A stretch of DNA of 12,469 nucleotides from JAFGKM01 sp964408175 (GTDB lineage Bacteria; Ratteibacteria; UBA8468; B48-G9; JAFGKM01). The stretch lies in NCBI GenBank assembly GCA_964408175.1, contig CAYOYL010000254.1:1-12469 (forward strand), read 5' to 3'. Of this stretch, positions 8,249 through 12,469 are shown one piece after another. How positions within the stretch are numbered: the first letter of the stretch is position 1; each line of letters begins with the position of its first letter. Position numbers and translations under genes: made by a program. The notes below the pieces were generated by a model, which was not told where the DNA came from, searched no databases, and saw only the letters and a list, made by a program, of their open reading frames with translations.

Positions 8249-8361
8249 AAAAAGGGGACAGGCTACTTTTTTCAGTCAAATAGGGACTGGCCCCGAACTT
8301 CTTTTATGAGGCTCCTGTCCCATTTAAAAACAAAGGGGAGAAAGTAGCCTGTCCCCTTTTT
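8249..8361. repeat. 113-bp inverted-repeat element (REP/MITE-like) between glnA and the glutaminase gene
   Basis: Two perfect 21-bp arms, 8249-8269 and 8341-8361, face each other around a 71-bp centre. Their core is GGGGACAGGCTACTTT, flanked outside by five A/T pairs. The centre has a second, imperfect inverted pair (AAATAGGGACTGG at 8278-8290 against CCTGTCCCATTT at 8314-8325). The right arm ends on the first base of the glnA stop codon, and the left arm abuts the ribosome site of the next gene. Transcribed in either direction it forms a GC-cored hairpin followed by U5, so it could act as a partial terminator or an RNA-processing or stability element. No transposase is encoded. I infer a non-autonomous mobile or REP-type element; similar GGGGACAGGCTACTTTTT ends occur, to my recollection, near REP-associated Y1 transposases in several environmental phyla. 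Confidence 0.8.
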
Positions 8362-9695
8362 CACAAAACTGGCAGGTAGGCATCCAGTTCATACGGATGT
8401 ACCCGCTTTCTGTACTCGTCCCACTCTATCCTCTTTGCCGCAATGAGGTTGCTGAATATGTGCTCCCCCAAAGTTTCCTTTAAAAGACTGCTGGACTCTG
8501 CAACCTCTATCGCCTCTATCAGACTCCCGGGCAGGCACTCCACACCCAGTTCTTTCATCTCTTCAGACGTCAGGTGGTACACATCCCTTTCCAGCGGTTC
8601 TGTCAGGGGATATTTGTTCTCTATACCCTTCATCCCTGCAGAAAGCATGCACGCAAACGCGAGGTAAGGGTTGCATGCCGGGTCAGGAGAACGGAATTCA
8701 ACGCGCGTTGCCTTCTCCTTGCCGGGCTGGTACATTGGCACCCTCAGCATTGCACTGCGGTTGCGTCGTGCCCAACAGATATACACAGGCGCCTCATATC
8801 CGGTTACAAGCCGCTTGTAGGAGTTTACCCACTGGTTACATACAAGCGTTATCTCCCTTGCATGCTTCATTATCCCTGCTATGTAGTGTTTCCCCTCCGC
8901 AGAAAGATGGTATCTGTCTTTTGCATCAAAAAACAGGTTTTTCTCACCTTTGAATATGGACTGGTGGGTGTGCATACCGGAACCATTGACCCCGAATATC
9001 GGCTTGGGCATGAATGTTGCATATAGCCCTTTCAACTGTGCTATCTCCTTCACAACCATCCTGTACACCATCACCGTGTCAGCCATCGTCATACCTTCCT
9101 TGTAACGGAGGTCTATCTCGTGCTGAGACGGCGCAACCTCATGGTGCGAATACTCCACGTCAACCCCCATCTGCTCAAGGGTAAGTATCGTCTCCCTGCG
9201 CACCTCGTTCCCTGCATCAAGGGTGGTGATGTCAAAGTATCCGCCTTCATCCAGAATCTCAGTTGACTTATCGTCTTTAAAGATAAAAAACTCCAGTTCC
9301 GGACCCGCATAGAAGGTATATCCCTTTTTTGCCATCTTATCCAGTTGTCTCTTCAGAATATACCTTGAATCACCAGCGTAAGGCGTGCGGTCGGGGTTGA
9401 GTATGTCACACAACATCCCGGCAACTGCCTTTTCCTTCGGGCGGTACGGCAGAATTGTGAAGGTCTTCGGGTCAGGCATTGCCACCATGTCTGACTCGTC
9501 TATGCGGGCAAACCCCTTTATGGACGAACCATCAAAACCCATGCCGTCATCAAGCGCATTTTCGACCTCTTCTGTCGTGATATTAAAGCCCTTCATCTGT
9601 CCCGTAATATCCGCAAACCATAAACGTATGAACTTGACATCATTTTCTTTCACCATTTTCAAGATACTCTCTTTCGTCATATTCTTCCCGTTCAT
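8361..9695 (-). CDS. glnA: Glutamine synthetase type I (GSI-alpha)
   Basis: GlnA makes glutamine from glutamate, ammonia and ATP as a dodecamer. The chosen protein is 444 residues, the usual GSI-alpha length. Motifs are FADITGQ near 27, FDGSSIKGFARIDESD (54-69), GPELEFF with metal-binding Glu133/Glu135 (131-137), NGSGMHTHQS (237-246), the flap VTGYEAPVY (297-305) and EFRSPD (333-338). Arg64 corresponds to the Arg that mediates glutamine feedback in Bacillus GSI-alpha. The length and the DVYHLTSEE segment indicate absence of the 25-residue insertion of adenylylated GSI-beta, so control is probably by feedback and transcription. The start at 9695 follows GGAGG by 5 nt and gives a normal N-terminus. 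The frame stays open 44 codons upstream, through the leader hairpin, but that stretch has no GS homology. The gene heads the whole nitrogen/purine run. Confidence 0.97.
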   Translation of the reverse strand: MNGKNMTKESILKMVKENDVKFIRLWFADITGQMKGFNITTEEVENALDDGMGFDGSSIKGFARIDESDMVAMPDPKTFTILPYRPKEKAVAGMLCDILNPDRTPYAGDSRYILKRQLDKMAKKGYTFYAGPELEFFIFKDDKSTEILDEGGYFDITTLDAGNEVRRETILTLEQMGVDVEYSHHEVAPSQHEIDLRYKEGMTMADTVMVYRMVVKEIAQLKGLYATFMPKPIFGVNGSGMHTHQSIFKGEKNLFFDAKDRYHLSAEGKHYIAGIMKHAREITLVCNQWVNSYKRLVTGYEAPVYICWARRNRSAMLRVPMYQPGKEKATRVEFRSPDPACNPYLAFACMLSAGMKGIENKYPLTEPLERDVYHLTSEEMKELGVECLPGSLIEAIEVAESSSLLKETLGEHIFSNLIAAKRIEWDEYRKRVHPYELDAYLPVL

Positions 9696-9700
9696 TTTTT

Positions 9701-9705
9701 CCTCC
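9701..9705 (-). promoter_or_regulatory. glnA: Ribosome binding site GGAGG that fixes the glnA start
   Basis: GGAGG stands 5 nt before the ATG at 9695 on the minus strand. It separates the true start from two in-frame upstream ATGs (9827 and 9779). The ATG at 9827 lies almost at the predicted transcription start and could not be served by an upstream ribosome site. Confidence 0.85.
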
Positions 9706-9734
9706 GTAATAACCGCAAAGTCTTTCAATTTGCA

Positions 9735-9777
9735 CAAAAATAAAAAGCCCGGAGCAGCATCTATGCTGTTTCCGGGC
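9735..9777 (-). terminator. glnA: Intrinsic terminator inside the glnA leader (candidate attenuator)
   Basis: Read on the minus strand, GCCCGGA (9777-9771) pairs with TCCGGGC (9753-9747), and an inner CAGCAT pairs with ATGCTG across a two-base gap. The stem totals 13 bp with one small internal loop. It is followed at once by TTTTTATTTTT (9746-9736). There is no upstream minus-strand gene to terminate: the predicted glnA promoter lies only about 60-90 bp upstream and the glnA ribosome site 30 bp downstream. A terminator in this position normally means premature termination that is relieved by a regulatory signal. The plus strand has no T-run after the hairpin, so it does not serve the divergent gene. 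Confidence 0.8.
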
Positions 9778-9836
9778 ATCCTCGCCTCTAACTCCCCTTT
9801 GATTAAATCTGTCCTGCAACTTCGCAAGACTTATAT

Positions 9837-9864
9837 ATTATACCTTTTATTTTCCCCCTGTCAA
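9837..9864 (-). promoter_or_regulatory. glnA: Sigma70-type promoter of glnA and the downstream operon
   Basis: On the minus strand TTGACA (9864-9859) and TATAAT (9842-9837) both match consensus exactly, separated by 16 bp. Transcription should start near 9830. The spacing is 1 bp shorter than optimal. No sigma54 (GG-N10-GC) site was found here. The orphan repeat arm ends 10 bp upstream of the -35 box. Confidence 0.85.
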
Positions 9865-9874
9865 TACATCAGAC

Positions 9875-9899
9875 AAAAAATGGGACAATCTACTTTTTT
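9875..9899. repeat. Orphan half-copy of the inverted-repeat element in the divergent intergenic region
   Basis: The 25-bp segment carries TGGGACAATCTACTTTTTT. It differs at only three positions over about 24 bp from the left arm of the complete element at 8249-8272 (GGGGACAGGCTACTTTTTT). No partner arm is visible within the following 130 bp, so this looks like a decayed or solo end. It lies between the divergent glnA and Gfo/Idh promoters. The rest of this 332-bp intergenic region (9696-10027) holds the glnA leader and promoter, a short CCGC/GCGG-based imperfect hairpin around 9906-9940 of unknown role, and the plus-strand promoter. Confidence 0.65.
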
Positions 9900-9957
9900 C
9901 ATACAGCCGCAGGCCTTCAGCCTATCTCCTACCTGAGCGGAAACTACTGAAACCATA

Positions 9958-9986
9958 TTGACAGGTGGTAAAAAAAAGCCTACAAT
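9958..9986 (+). promoter_or_regulatory. Sigma70-type promoter of the Gfo/Idh/MocA-family gene
   Basis: TTGACA (9958-9963), a 17-bp spacer and TACAAT (9981-9986) make a near-consensus promoter with one mismatch. Transcription should start near 9993, leaving a 35-nt leader. AAGGGAG (10017-10023) then lies 4 nt before the ATG at 10028. Confidence 0.8.
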
Positions 9987-10027
9987 CCCAGTTGTTATAT
10001 TGTCATAGAAAAGCATAAGGGAGATAG

Positions 10028-11086
10028 ATGTTAAAGGTCGGCGTTGCAGGGATAAAACGGGGAAATGGTTTTGTCAAGATTTTCAACCACAATCCAGAAA
10101 CAAAGGTCGTGGCAGTCTGCGACATCAGGGAAGACCTGAAAGGATACGCAGAGGCAAATGGAATAAAATCGTGGTATGCCGATTTTGACAGATTTATCGT
10201 ACATGATTTTGATATTGCCGTAATTGCCACGCCTTTTCCACTGCATGTCAGCCAAAGCATAGATGCACTGAAAGCAGGTAAATACGTACTTTCCGAGGTC
10301 CCTCCGGCATATTCAGTTGAAGAGGCCAAAAAACTTCTTGAGGCAGTCAAAAAAGCAGGGCTCTATAAATACATGATGGCTGCAAACGTGAATTATTTCC
10401 CGTTTATAAAAAACTGGATAAAAATGACAGATGAGGGGAAACTGGGCAGGATTTTTTACGCCGAAGCAGAATACGTCCATCCTCTCAAGGAGATAATAAC
10501 CAATCCTGACGGAACCCCAACATGGCGTGCAACATTACCGCCGATTTATTATTGTACCCACAGTCTCGGACCTTTGATTTCAATGATGAAGGAACGTTTT
10601 GTCTCTGTGGTCGGGTTTTCAACCGGCTCCAATGTGGCTCCGAAATTCGGTACGATAGATATGGAGGTTGCTCTTCTTAAATCCGAGGGCGGTGCCATTG
10701 TGAAACTTTTATGCGGTTTCTCCGTACTGAGAGGTGCCCAACACCACTATTATTCAATCTACGGAACAAAGGGATGCATTGAAAAGGGAAGGTTTAACTG
10801 GGAAGATGCCTACGTTTATTTTAAAGATGACCCGCAGACAAAAGAGTTGACCAAAATAAAGATTTCTATTCTTGACCCTGATGCACCTCCTGAAGCGAGG
10901 GTTGGAGGGCACGGCACAGCTGAATATCACCTCGTGCAGGATTTTATAAAATCCATATTAAATGATACGAAACCACCGATTGATATTTACACTGCATTGG
11001 ACTTTGGACTTCCAGGTCTGTATGCCCATCAGTCAGCATTACAGAATGGAAAAGCAGTTGAAATCCCTGACCCGAGAAGGTGGTGA
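10028..11086 (+). CDS. Gfo/Idh/MocA-family NAD(P)-binding protein, EVP variant (dehydrogenase or GH109-like glycosidase)
   Basis: This 352-residue cytoplasmic protein has the two-domain Gfo/Idh/MocA layout. The N-terminal Rossmann fold starts LKVGVAGIKRGNG (2-14), followed by VVAVCDIRED (27-36) and DIAVIATPFPLHVSQSIDAL (62-81). The C-terminal alpha/beta substrate domain follows from about residue 125. The usual EKP motif with its catalytic lysine is replaced by EVP (90-92). The catalytic-region histidine occurs as YYCTHSLGP (174-182). From memory, EVP and THxLGP are features of GH109 NAD-dependent glycosidases. A simple sugar dehydrogenase is therefore less likely, and an NAD-cofactor glycoside hydrolase or related sugar enzyme is a fair alternative. 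The substrate cannot be read from sequence. The gene has its own promoter, is divergent from glnA and appears monocistronic. No strong terminator was found behind it. Confidence 0.85.
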   Translation: MLKVGVAGIKRGNGFVKIFNHNPETKVVAVCDIREDLKGYAEANGIKSWYADFDRFIVHDFDIAVIATPFPLHVSQSIDALKAGKYVLSEVPPAYSVEEAKKLLEAVKKAGLYKYMMAANVNYFPFIKNWIKMTDEGKLGRIFYAEAEYVHPLKEIITNPDGTPTWRATLPPIYYCTHSLGPLISMMKERFVSVVGFSTGSNVAPKFGTIDMEVALLKSEGGAIVKLLCGFSVLRGAQHHYYSIYGTKGCIEKGRFNWEDAYVYFKDDPQTKELTKIKISILDPDAPPEARVGGHGTAEYHLVQDFIKSILNDTKPPIDIYTALDFGLPGLYAHQSALQNGKAVEIPDPRRW

Positions 11087-11136
11087 TAAACTGTTACCTG
11101 CATACCCAACTTCTTACGAAAAAACAGCCTGTGCTC

Positions 11137-11164
11137 TTGACAGATTTTTTTAAGAGGGTATAAT
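11137..11164 (+). promoter_or_regulatory. Sigma70-type promoter of the cobalamin-riboswitch transcript
   Basis: TTGACA (11137-11142) and TATAAT (11159-11164), both exact consensus, are separated by 16 bp. Transcription should start near 11171, about 11 nt before the first strand of the riboswitch P1 stem. The 50 bp between the end of the Gfo/Idh gene and this promoter show no gene. Confidence 0.85.
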
Positions 11165-11181
11165 ATAGAAAATTTGTTATT

Positions 11182-11368
11182 TTATCAGAGTGCCATAACG
11201 GCTCAATAGGGAAGTGCTGAACCCGCCTGTAATAAAGATTCTGCGGGCAAAAGCCACGCTCCCGGCGCTGTAGGGGCATACGAAATCCGCAAGCCACTGT
11301 CCTTAGAAAAGGGATGGGAAGGCAGGAGAGTAGAATAACATCCCCAGTCAGAAGACCTGCTCTGATAA
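11182..11368 (+). promoter_or_regulatory. Cobalamin (B12) riboswitch aptamer
   Basis: The RNA is closed by a perfect 9-bp P1 stem, TTATCAGAG (11182-11190) with CTCTGATAA (11360-11368). In order it carries the family's conserved blocks. These are AGGGAAG (11208-11214), a peripheral CCCGC/GCGGG stem (11222-11226 with 11243-11247), the CCCGGCGCTGTA segment (11261-11272), GCCACTG (11293-11299), GGGAAGGC (11316-11323) and the B12 box CAGTCAGAAGACCTGC (11345-11360). The aptamer binds adenosyl- or another cobalamin and switches off expression of B12 uptake or B12-alternative genes. The L5 segment TCCCG (11260-11264) is complementary to CGGGA (11391-11395) in the loop of the following hairpin, giving the L5-L13 kissing interaction of this class. 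The genes controlled are a pseudopilin and a TonB-like gene. Confidence 0.93.
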
Positions 11369-11380
11369 TGGTAAGATAAG

Positions 11381-11409
11381 CCTTTTCCTGCGGGATAACA
11401 GGATAAAGG
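11381..11409 (+). promoter_or_regulatory. P13 hairpin of the cobalamin riboswitch expression platform
   Basis: CCTTTTCCTG pairs with CAGGATAAAGG through 10 bp with a single bulged T, leaving the loop CGGGATAA. The loop's CGGGA can pair with TCCCG in the aptamer (11260-11264). The same bases (GCGGG, 11390-11394) could instead pair with CCCGC of the terminator's 5' arm (11444-11448). That would give a simple antiterminator when cobalamin is absent. The pairing is read directly; the switching logic is inferred. Confidence 0.65.
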
Positions 11410-11441
11410 GTTTTCTGTTTTGGGCAAAGATAACAGGGTGC

Positions 11442-11472
11442 AGCCCGCCATAATTTTGTGGCGGGCTTTTTT
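11442..11472 (+). terminator. Intrinsic terminator of the cobalamin riboswitch
   Basis: AGCCCGCCA (11442-11450) pairs perfectly with TGGCGGGCT (11459-11467) around an 8-nt loop, and the stem runs into a T-tract to 11472. It ends 26 bp before the pseudopilin start codon. With bound cobalamin it should stop transcription before the coding region. A weaker CTGTT/AACAG stem at 11415-11436 precedes it and may form part of an alternative fold. Confidence 0.92.
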
Positions 11473-11498
11473 ATTTATCCCGAGAGGAGATTGGAAGA

Positions 11499-12203
11499 AT
11501 GAGAAGCAGTGAGAAAAGGACAGGATTCACATTAATAGAGTTGCTGGTTGTGGTGGCGATTATCGCCATCCTGGCGGCAATGCTTCTCCCTGCGTTAAGC
11601 AGGGCAAGGGAGAAATCAAGAGGGGCGGTATGTATGAACAACCTGCGGCAGTTGGCGCTTGCCTTTATGATGTACGTTCAGGACAACGAAGAGTATTTCC
11701 CTCCGAGTTACTATATGTTTGACTCAACGCTCAGCTGGGACTATTACTCACCTGACTGGGTAACCTATACAAAAGAAGGGATTATTTCTCCCTATACCAC
11801 GGATAAGGTTTACTCCTGTCCCACAGCAGGTAGAATTCACAGTTGGGGAAGACCTTATACAGGATATGCCTATAATTTAACCTACATAGGCGGCGGATAC
11901 GATGCCTGGGGGATGAACCAGAATCCTGCCCGACTGAGCCGAATCACAAAACCTTCCGAGACAGTCCTGCTTGTAGACAGCGGAATATGGGCTGACCCCG
12001 GAACAGGATATCAGGTTTGCGGAAATAATTATCTGCGTGCTCCTTCTACAGGTTGGGGAAGCAACGTTCACTTCAGACACAATGGGTTTGCCAACGTTGC
12101 ATTTGTTGACGGTAGTGTCCGCTCACTGGGACAAAAATACCATGTGACGCACGAGGTACTGGGCGACCTGTCTGAAAACGATGAACTGTATGACCTGTAT
12201 TAA
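11499..12203 (+). CDS. Type IV pilin-like / type II secretion pseudopilin with H-X9-DG C-terminal motif, under B12 riboswitch control
   Basis: The 234-residue protein begins with a class III prepilin signal, MRSSEKRTG followed by FTLIELLVVVAIIAILAAML. Prepilin peptidase should cut after Gly9 and methylate Phe10; Glu at mature position 5 is present. The hydrophobic helix ends in LLPALSRAREKSR, then MNNLRQLALAFMMYVQDNEEYFPP, as in the large planctomycete/lentisphaerae pseudopilin family. The C-terminal HNGFANVAFVDG is an exact H-X9-DG motif. The globular part is rich in Tyr and Trp and has two spaced cysteines that may pair. AGGAG lies 9 nt before the ATG. The gene is first behind a cobalamin riboswitch and 53 bp before a TonB-like gene. 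This suggests a cell-envelope role linked to B12 uptake rather than ordinary secretion; that role is inference. Confidence 0.9.
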   Translation: MRSSEKRTGFTLIELLVVVAIIAILAAMLLPALSRAREKSRGAVCMNNLRQLALAFMMYVQDNEEYFPPSYYMFDSTLSWDYYSPDWVTYTKEGIISPYTTDKVYSCPTAGRIHSWGRPYTGYAYNLTYIGGGYDAWGMNQNPARLSRITKPSETVLLVDSGIWADPGTGYQVCGNNYLRAPSTGWGSNVHFRHNGFANVAFVDGSVRSLGQKYHVTHEVLGDLSENDELYDLY

Positions 12204-12223
12204 TACGGCAGGTTTTGAGGATA

Positions 12224-12232
12224 TGGTATAAT
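12224..12232 (+). promoter_or_regulatory. Possible extended -10 promoter before the TonB-like gene
   Basis: TGGTATAAT matches the extended -10 form (TGn-TATAAT) in the 53-bp gap after the pseudopilin. No -35 box is visible 16-18 bp upstream. It could give the TonB-like gene some riboswitch-independent expression, but chance occurrence is plausible. Confidence 0.3.
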
Positions 12233-12256
12233 GAGATTTACGGGGGTTGAGGTCCG

Positions 12257-12469
12257 ATGGTAAAACAGGGACTTGTCGTATCAGGGATTCTGCACGTTCT
12301 CATACTTACCCTGCCTGTACCTGTAAGGATGGGCAGGATACTTAACAATAACAGGGAAGTGGAACTGTACATCATAGACACAACACCATCAATTGAACAC
12401 AGAGAGAAGATTTCATCGCCCCCATCCCTTGCTGTCAAAGCAGAAAAGATAAAGCCTGAACAGATTGAG
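12257..12469 (+). CDS. TonB-family energy transducer (N-terminal part only)
   Basis: The frame is open from the ATG at 12257 to the window end (71 codons, no stop). The protein starts MVKQGLVVSGILHVLILTLP. This is a short positively charged end and one membrane-spanning segment with an S-x3-H pair (Ser9, His13), as in the TonB transmembrane helix that contacts ExbB/ExbD. After the membrane segment come VRMGRILNNNREVELYIIDT and a Pro/Lys/Glu-rich stretch (SSPPSLAVKAEKIKPEQIE), which would be the beginning of the periplasmic linker. GAGG stands 4 nt before the start. TonB powers outer-membrane receptors such as BtuB, so its place behind a cobalamin riboswitch makes biological sense. The C-terminal receptor-contacting domain is outside the window, so another single-pass envelope protein remains possible. 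Confidence 0.7.
   Translation, partial: MVKQGLVVSGILHVLILTLPVPVRMGRILNNNREVELYIIDTTPSIEHREKISSPPSLAVKAEKIKPEQIE

Larger units (their letters stand above)
9696..9830 (-). promoter_or_regulatory. glnA: glnA 5' leader, about 135 nt, with a 5'-end hairpin and a terminator
   Basis: The leader runs from the predicted transcription start near 9830 to the glnA start codon. Its first 20 nt (9830-9811) form a 7-bp hairpin, GUCUUGC with GCAGGAC (one G-U pair), with the hexanucleotide loop GAAGUU. A purine-rich linker (AAAGGGGAG) follows. Then comes a possible 3-bp hairpin GGC-GAGGAU-GCC (9786-9775) that shares its 3' strand with the terminator's 5' strand, then the terminator. Two hexaloop hairpins with the second overlapping a terminator recalls leaders bound by ANTAR-domain antiterminators. 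However, the loops here begin with G rather than the expected A, and the second stem is very short. I do not recognise a known riboswitch class. Confidence 0.5.

Noticed and set aside
7596..8309. Plus-strand open frame of 237 codons opposite the glutaminase gene
   Set aside because: It is antisense to a gene with clear catalytic motifs, has no family resemblance or ribosome site, and runs into the repeat element.
9696..9827. Longer glnA product starting at 9827
   Set aside because: The extra residues have no glutamine synthetase homology, the codon lies at about the predicted transcription start, and a GGAGG site supports the ATG at 9695.
9906..9940. Imperfect CCGC/GCGG hairpin in the divergent intergenic region
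   Set aside because: It has bulges and no T-tract on either strand, and no match to an operator or RNA family I recognise, so no function is claimed.
10003..10350. Minus-strand open frame of 115 codons opposite the start of the Gfo/Idh gene
   Set aside because: It overlaps the Rossmann-fold coding region and has no promoter, ribosome site or recognisable motif.
11129..11151. CTGT/ACAG stem followed by T7 as a terminator for the Gfo/Idh gene
   Set aside because: The stem is only 4 bp with a 7-nt loop, and it coincides with the -35 box of the riboswitch promoter; the T-run is better explained as promoter spacer.
11094..11451. Minus-strand open frames across the riboswitch region
   Set aside because: The region is fully explained by promoter, cobalamin aptamer and terminator on the plus strand, and the frames have no coding signals.
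1..12469. CRISPR arrays, tRNA or rRNA genes, IS transposases, phage genes
   Set aside because: No regularly spaced direct repeats, cloverleaf-type sequence, rRNA blocks or mobile-element protein motifs were seen on either strand.

Overview
The window reads as chromosomal DNA from a Gram-negative (diderm) bacterium. Three things suggest this: the TonB-type gene at the right edge, a GSI-alpha glutamine synthetase with sigma70-type promoters, and an H-X9-DG pseudopilin of a kind common in Planctomycetes, Lentisphaerae, Verrucomicrobia and Omnitrophota. I place it tentatively in or near the PVC/Omnitrophota lineages. This is inference from gene style, not from a marker gene.

Left three quarters (1-9864, minus strand): one long, tightly packed run of genes read right to left. 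It starts at a consensus promoter (TTGACA-N16-TATAAT) and a leader containing an intrinsic-terminator hairpin. The order is glnA, a split multi-subunit glutamate synthase, then purine-synthesis genes. The glutamate synthase is encoded as a class II glutaminase subunit, an FMN/Fe-S synthase subunit, a four-cluster ferredoxin, an FAD/NAD(P)H oxidoreductase and a GXGXG beta-helix subunit. The purine genes are a tandem-duplicated purS, purL and the first 44 codons of purQ. Except around glnA, genes overlap or lie within about 15 bp of each other, so translational coupling is likely. The theme is glutamine: GlnA makes it, the glutamate synthase consumes it to regenerate glutamate, and PurQ/PurL/PurS consume it to aminate FGAR. 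A 113-bp inverted-repeat element (8249-8361) sits between glnA and the glutaminase gene.

Middle (9865-11086): a divergent intergenic region carries an orphan half-copy of the same repeat and a second near-consensus promoter. This promoter drives a plus-strand Gfo/Idh/MocA-family protein in which the usual EKP motif is EVP, as in NAD-dependent glycosidases of family GH109.

Right (11087-12469, plus strand): a perfect-consensus promoter, a cobalamin (B12) riboswitch with a recognisable B12 box, P1 stem and L5-L13 kissing-loop pair, and a strong intrinsic terminator. These are followed by a type IV pilin-like/pseudopilin gene and the start of a TonB-family gene. A B12-controlled pseudopilin placed immediately before TonB is the most unusual arrangement in the window and may belong to a cobalamin-uptake locus that continues beyond the right edge.

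No tRNA, rRNA, CRISPR array, insertion-sequence transposase or phage gene was seen.
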